From Glandiceps talaboti (lineage: Eukaryota > Hemichordata > Enteropneusta > Spengelidae): a DNA stretch of 20,000 nt. Location of the stretch: the NCBI RefSeq assembly GCF_964340395.1, contig NC_135570.1:16720322-16740321 (forward strand), given 5' to 3'. The position numbers and the translations under genes are program-made. Shown one piece after another: positions 18,938 through 20,000 of this stretch. How positions within the stretch are numbered: position 1 is the first letter of the stretch; each line of letters opens with the position of its first letter. Under the pieces are notes generated by a model. The model saw only the letters and a list, made by a program, of their open reading frames with translations, did no database searches and had not been told where the DNA came from.

Positions 18938-19050
18938 AGGGGGGGTCATTATGTTTTAGAATTAAGCGATGGGGGCAGCGTGTCTTCGAGTATACGGGGG
19001 GGGGGGTGTCAATGACTCTCCCCCGGCCGGAGAAACAGACCCGTCCCTAA
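18938..19050. repeat. G-rich dispersed repeat, copy 3 (body plus inverted head)
   Basis: Body-like sequence on the plus strand (GGGGGTCATTATGTTTTAGA, then GATGGGGGCAGCG) is followed by an 11-G run and, at 19017-19050, by the reverse complement of the head found at 17561-17595 (minus strand TTAGGGACGGGTCTGTTTCT then CCGGCCGGGGG). The G runs could form quadruplexes. Confidence 0.6.
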
Positions 19051-19083
19051 TTTAGAAATACACAGGTTATCTCGATTTCAAAA

Positions 19084-19188
19084 TTTTCAGTATGTGTATG
19101 TATGTATGTATGTATGTATGTATGTATGTATGTATGTATGTATGTATGTATGTATGTATGCATGTATGTATGTATGTGCGTGTGTGTA

Positions 19189-19233
<45 letters not shown>
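19084..19233. repeat. compound microsatellite (GTAT)n-(GT)n
   Basis: GTAT tetramers (about 19091-19177, with one GCAT interruption) pass through a mixed GT/GTAT stretch into a GT run ending at about 19233. The Cys-Met-Tyr-Val and His-Thr frames on the two strands are artefacts. Confidence 0.96.
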
Positions 19234-19236
<3 letters not shown>

Positions 19237-19239
19237 AGG

Positions 19240-20000
19240 GCGAGCGGTTCATTGACAAATCTGACGTGCATGTCACGCTATTCATTGACACACCTTAAGG
19301 ATTATGTCAATTACTAATTGTATTAAGTAACAGTATTGAATATCATTTAAAGTATGATTACTTTTTGTGTACTATTTTTAAGAGATGGTGTTGCCATGGG
19401 AATGCTCCTTTGTTATACACAATGAGAACTACTTTTTTTCGCCAAGACAACTGTTTATCTAAAGGACGCCTAAAGATGATACGAAATCTGTTATTAGATG
19501 TGTTCTATTGAATAGGTTTGTCTGACGCTACAAAAAGTCAAAAATGGTGTAGAAATGAAAGTGCTTCACCTCTATTGTAAATAAATGAACCCTTACAACT
19601 GTGAGTGATGTTCGCAGACAAGGTTCACATTTTAGCCCTTAATGATGCCATTTCCAGCTTCCTCTTTGTCTGGCGATAACTGTCTATCATACAGAGCTAT
19701 AAAAGAACGATTCGTGTAACCCTTACTAGATTCAGTCTTCCTACCTAACCTTTCATTTGTATGACTGTCGCTCTTTTTATCTCATCAGTATACTATCTAA
19801 ATTTAGATATTGATGAAAAGTGAAAAAGTTCAGGAGTATTAAAGGTAACATCTATGTCAATATTTGAACTGTAACAGCTTTCTATTAATTCTAATCCCCA
19901 ACAAATTGTTTTCTTTAATCGTATAGACTTTTATTAGTAGCGATCGACGGTATTATAAGTAATGATTGAACTACTGAGCTTGTAGAAATGGTTTCTGATT
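19240..20000. other. gene-free AT-rich spacer
   Basis: No coding frame or array. GTTGCCATGGGAAT at 19390-19403 resembles an X-box with a poor right half. Confidence 0.55.

Overview
This window is a eukaryotic, almost certainly animal, AT-rich intergenic or intronic region. The reasons are the density of microsatellites, non-LTR (LINE) retrotransposon remnants whose 3' ends carry AATAAA and short tandem tails, tRNA-derived SINE sequence with a Pol III B box, a (TTAGGG)-type telomere-like motif, and the lack of long uninterrupted reading frames. A marine invertebrate is my best guess, but the sequence alone does not fix the species. I find no complete gene that I can name.

Layout. 1-1500: long microsatellites (TCAC, CT, GTAT/GTCT, GTTT) with a 5'-truncated LINE on the minus strand (about 557-1389) lodged between two GTAT arrays. 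1500-4860: AT-rich sequence with a fragment of a repeat family seen again near 18 kb, and a LINE 3' end with a hairpin, AATAAA and a TCAAA tail (3440-3732). 4881-5750: a 33-bp duplication, an inverted tRNA-SINE head, G-rich GGGTCAC repeat and a 47-bp minisatellite. 5750-8300: spacer, a telomere-like patch, a LINE-like 3' end, an (ATT)n-tailed dispersed element and a second, oppositely oriented SINE head. 8300-10020: nothing convincing. 10024-12907: a 49-bp satellite of about 59 units with no indels, containing a perfect 12-unit higher-order duplication. 12908-14960: featureless. 14964-15240: a GTCT/GTCC/GTCT array inside dispersed flanks, resembling a Helentron-type non-autonomous element. 15482-16183 (minus): a coding-like frame of 233 codons before its TAA, two of them in-frame TGA. 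16200-17490: spacer with RFX X-box-like palindromes and a perfect splice donor. 17491-19050: G-rich foldback repeat and a roughly 240-bp tandem repeat with a nested 31-bp minisatellite. 19084-20000: GTAT/GT microsatellite and spacer.

The items most worth following are the double-TGA frame, where one TGA sits in a repeated HSNP(C/TGA)AS motif whose other codons differ only synonymously, and the 49-bp satellite, whose units each carry a TACTAAC branch-point consensus and a TTACAG acceptor-like motif and which shows a 588-bp higher-order duplication. Repeat boundaries, copy counts and alignments were read by eye.
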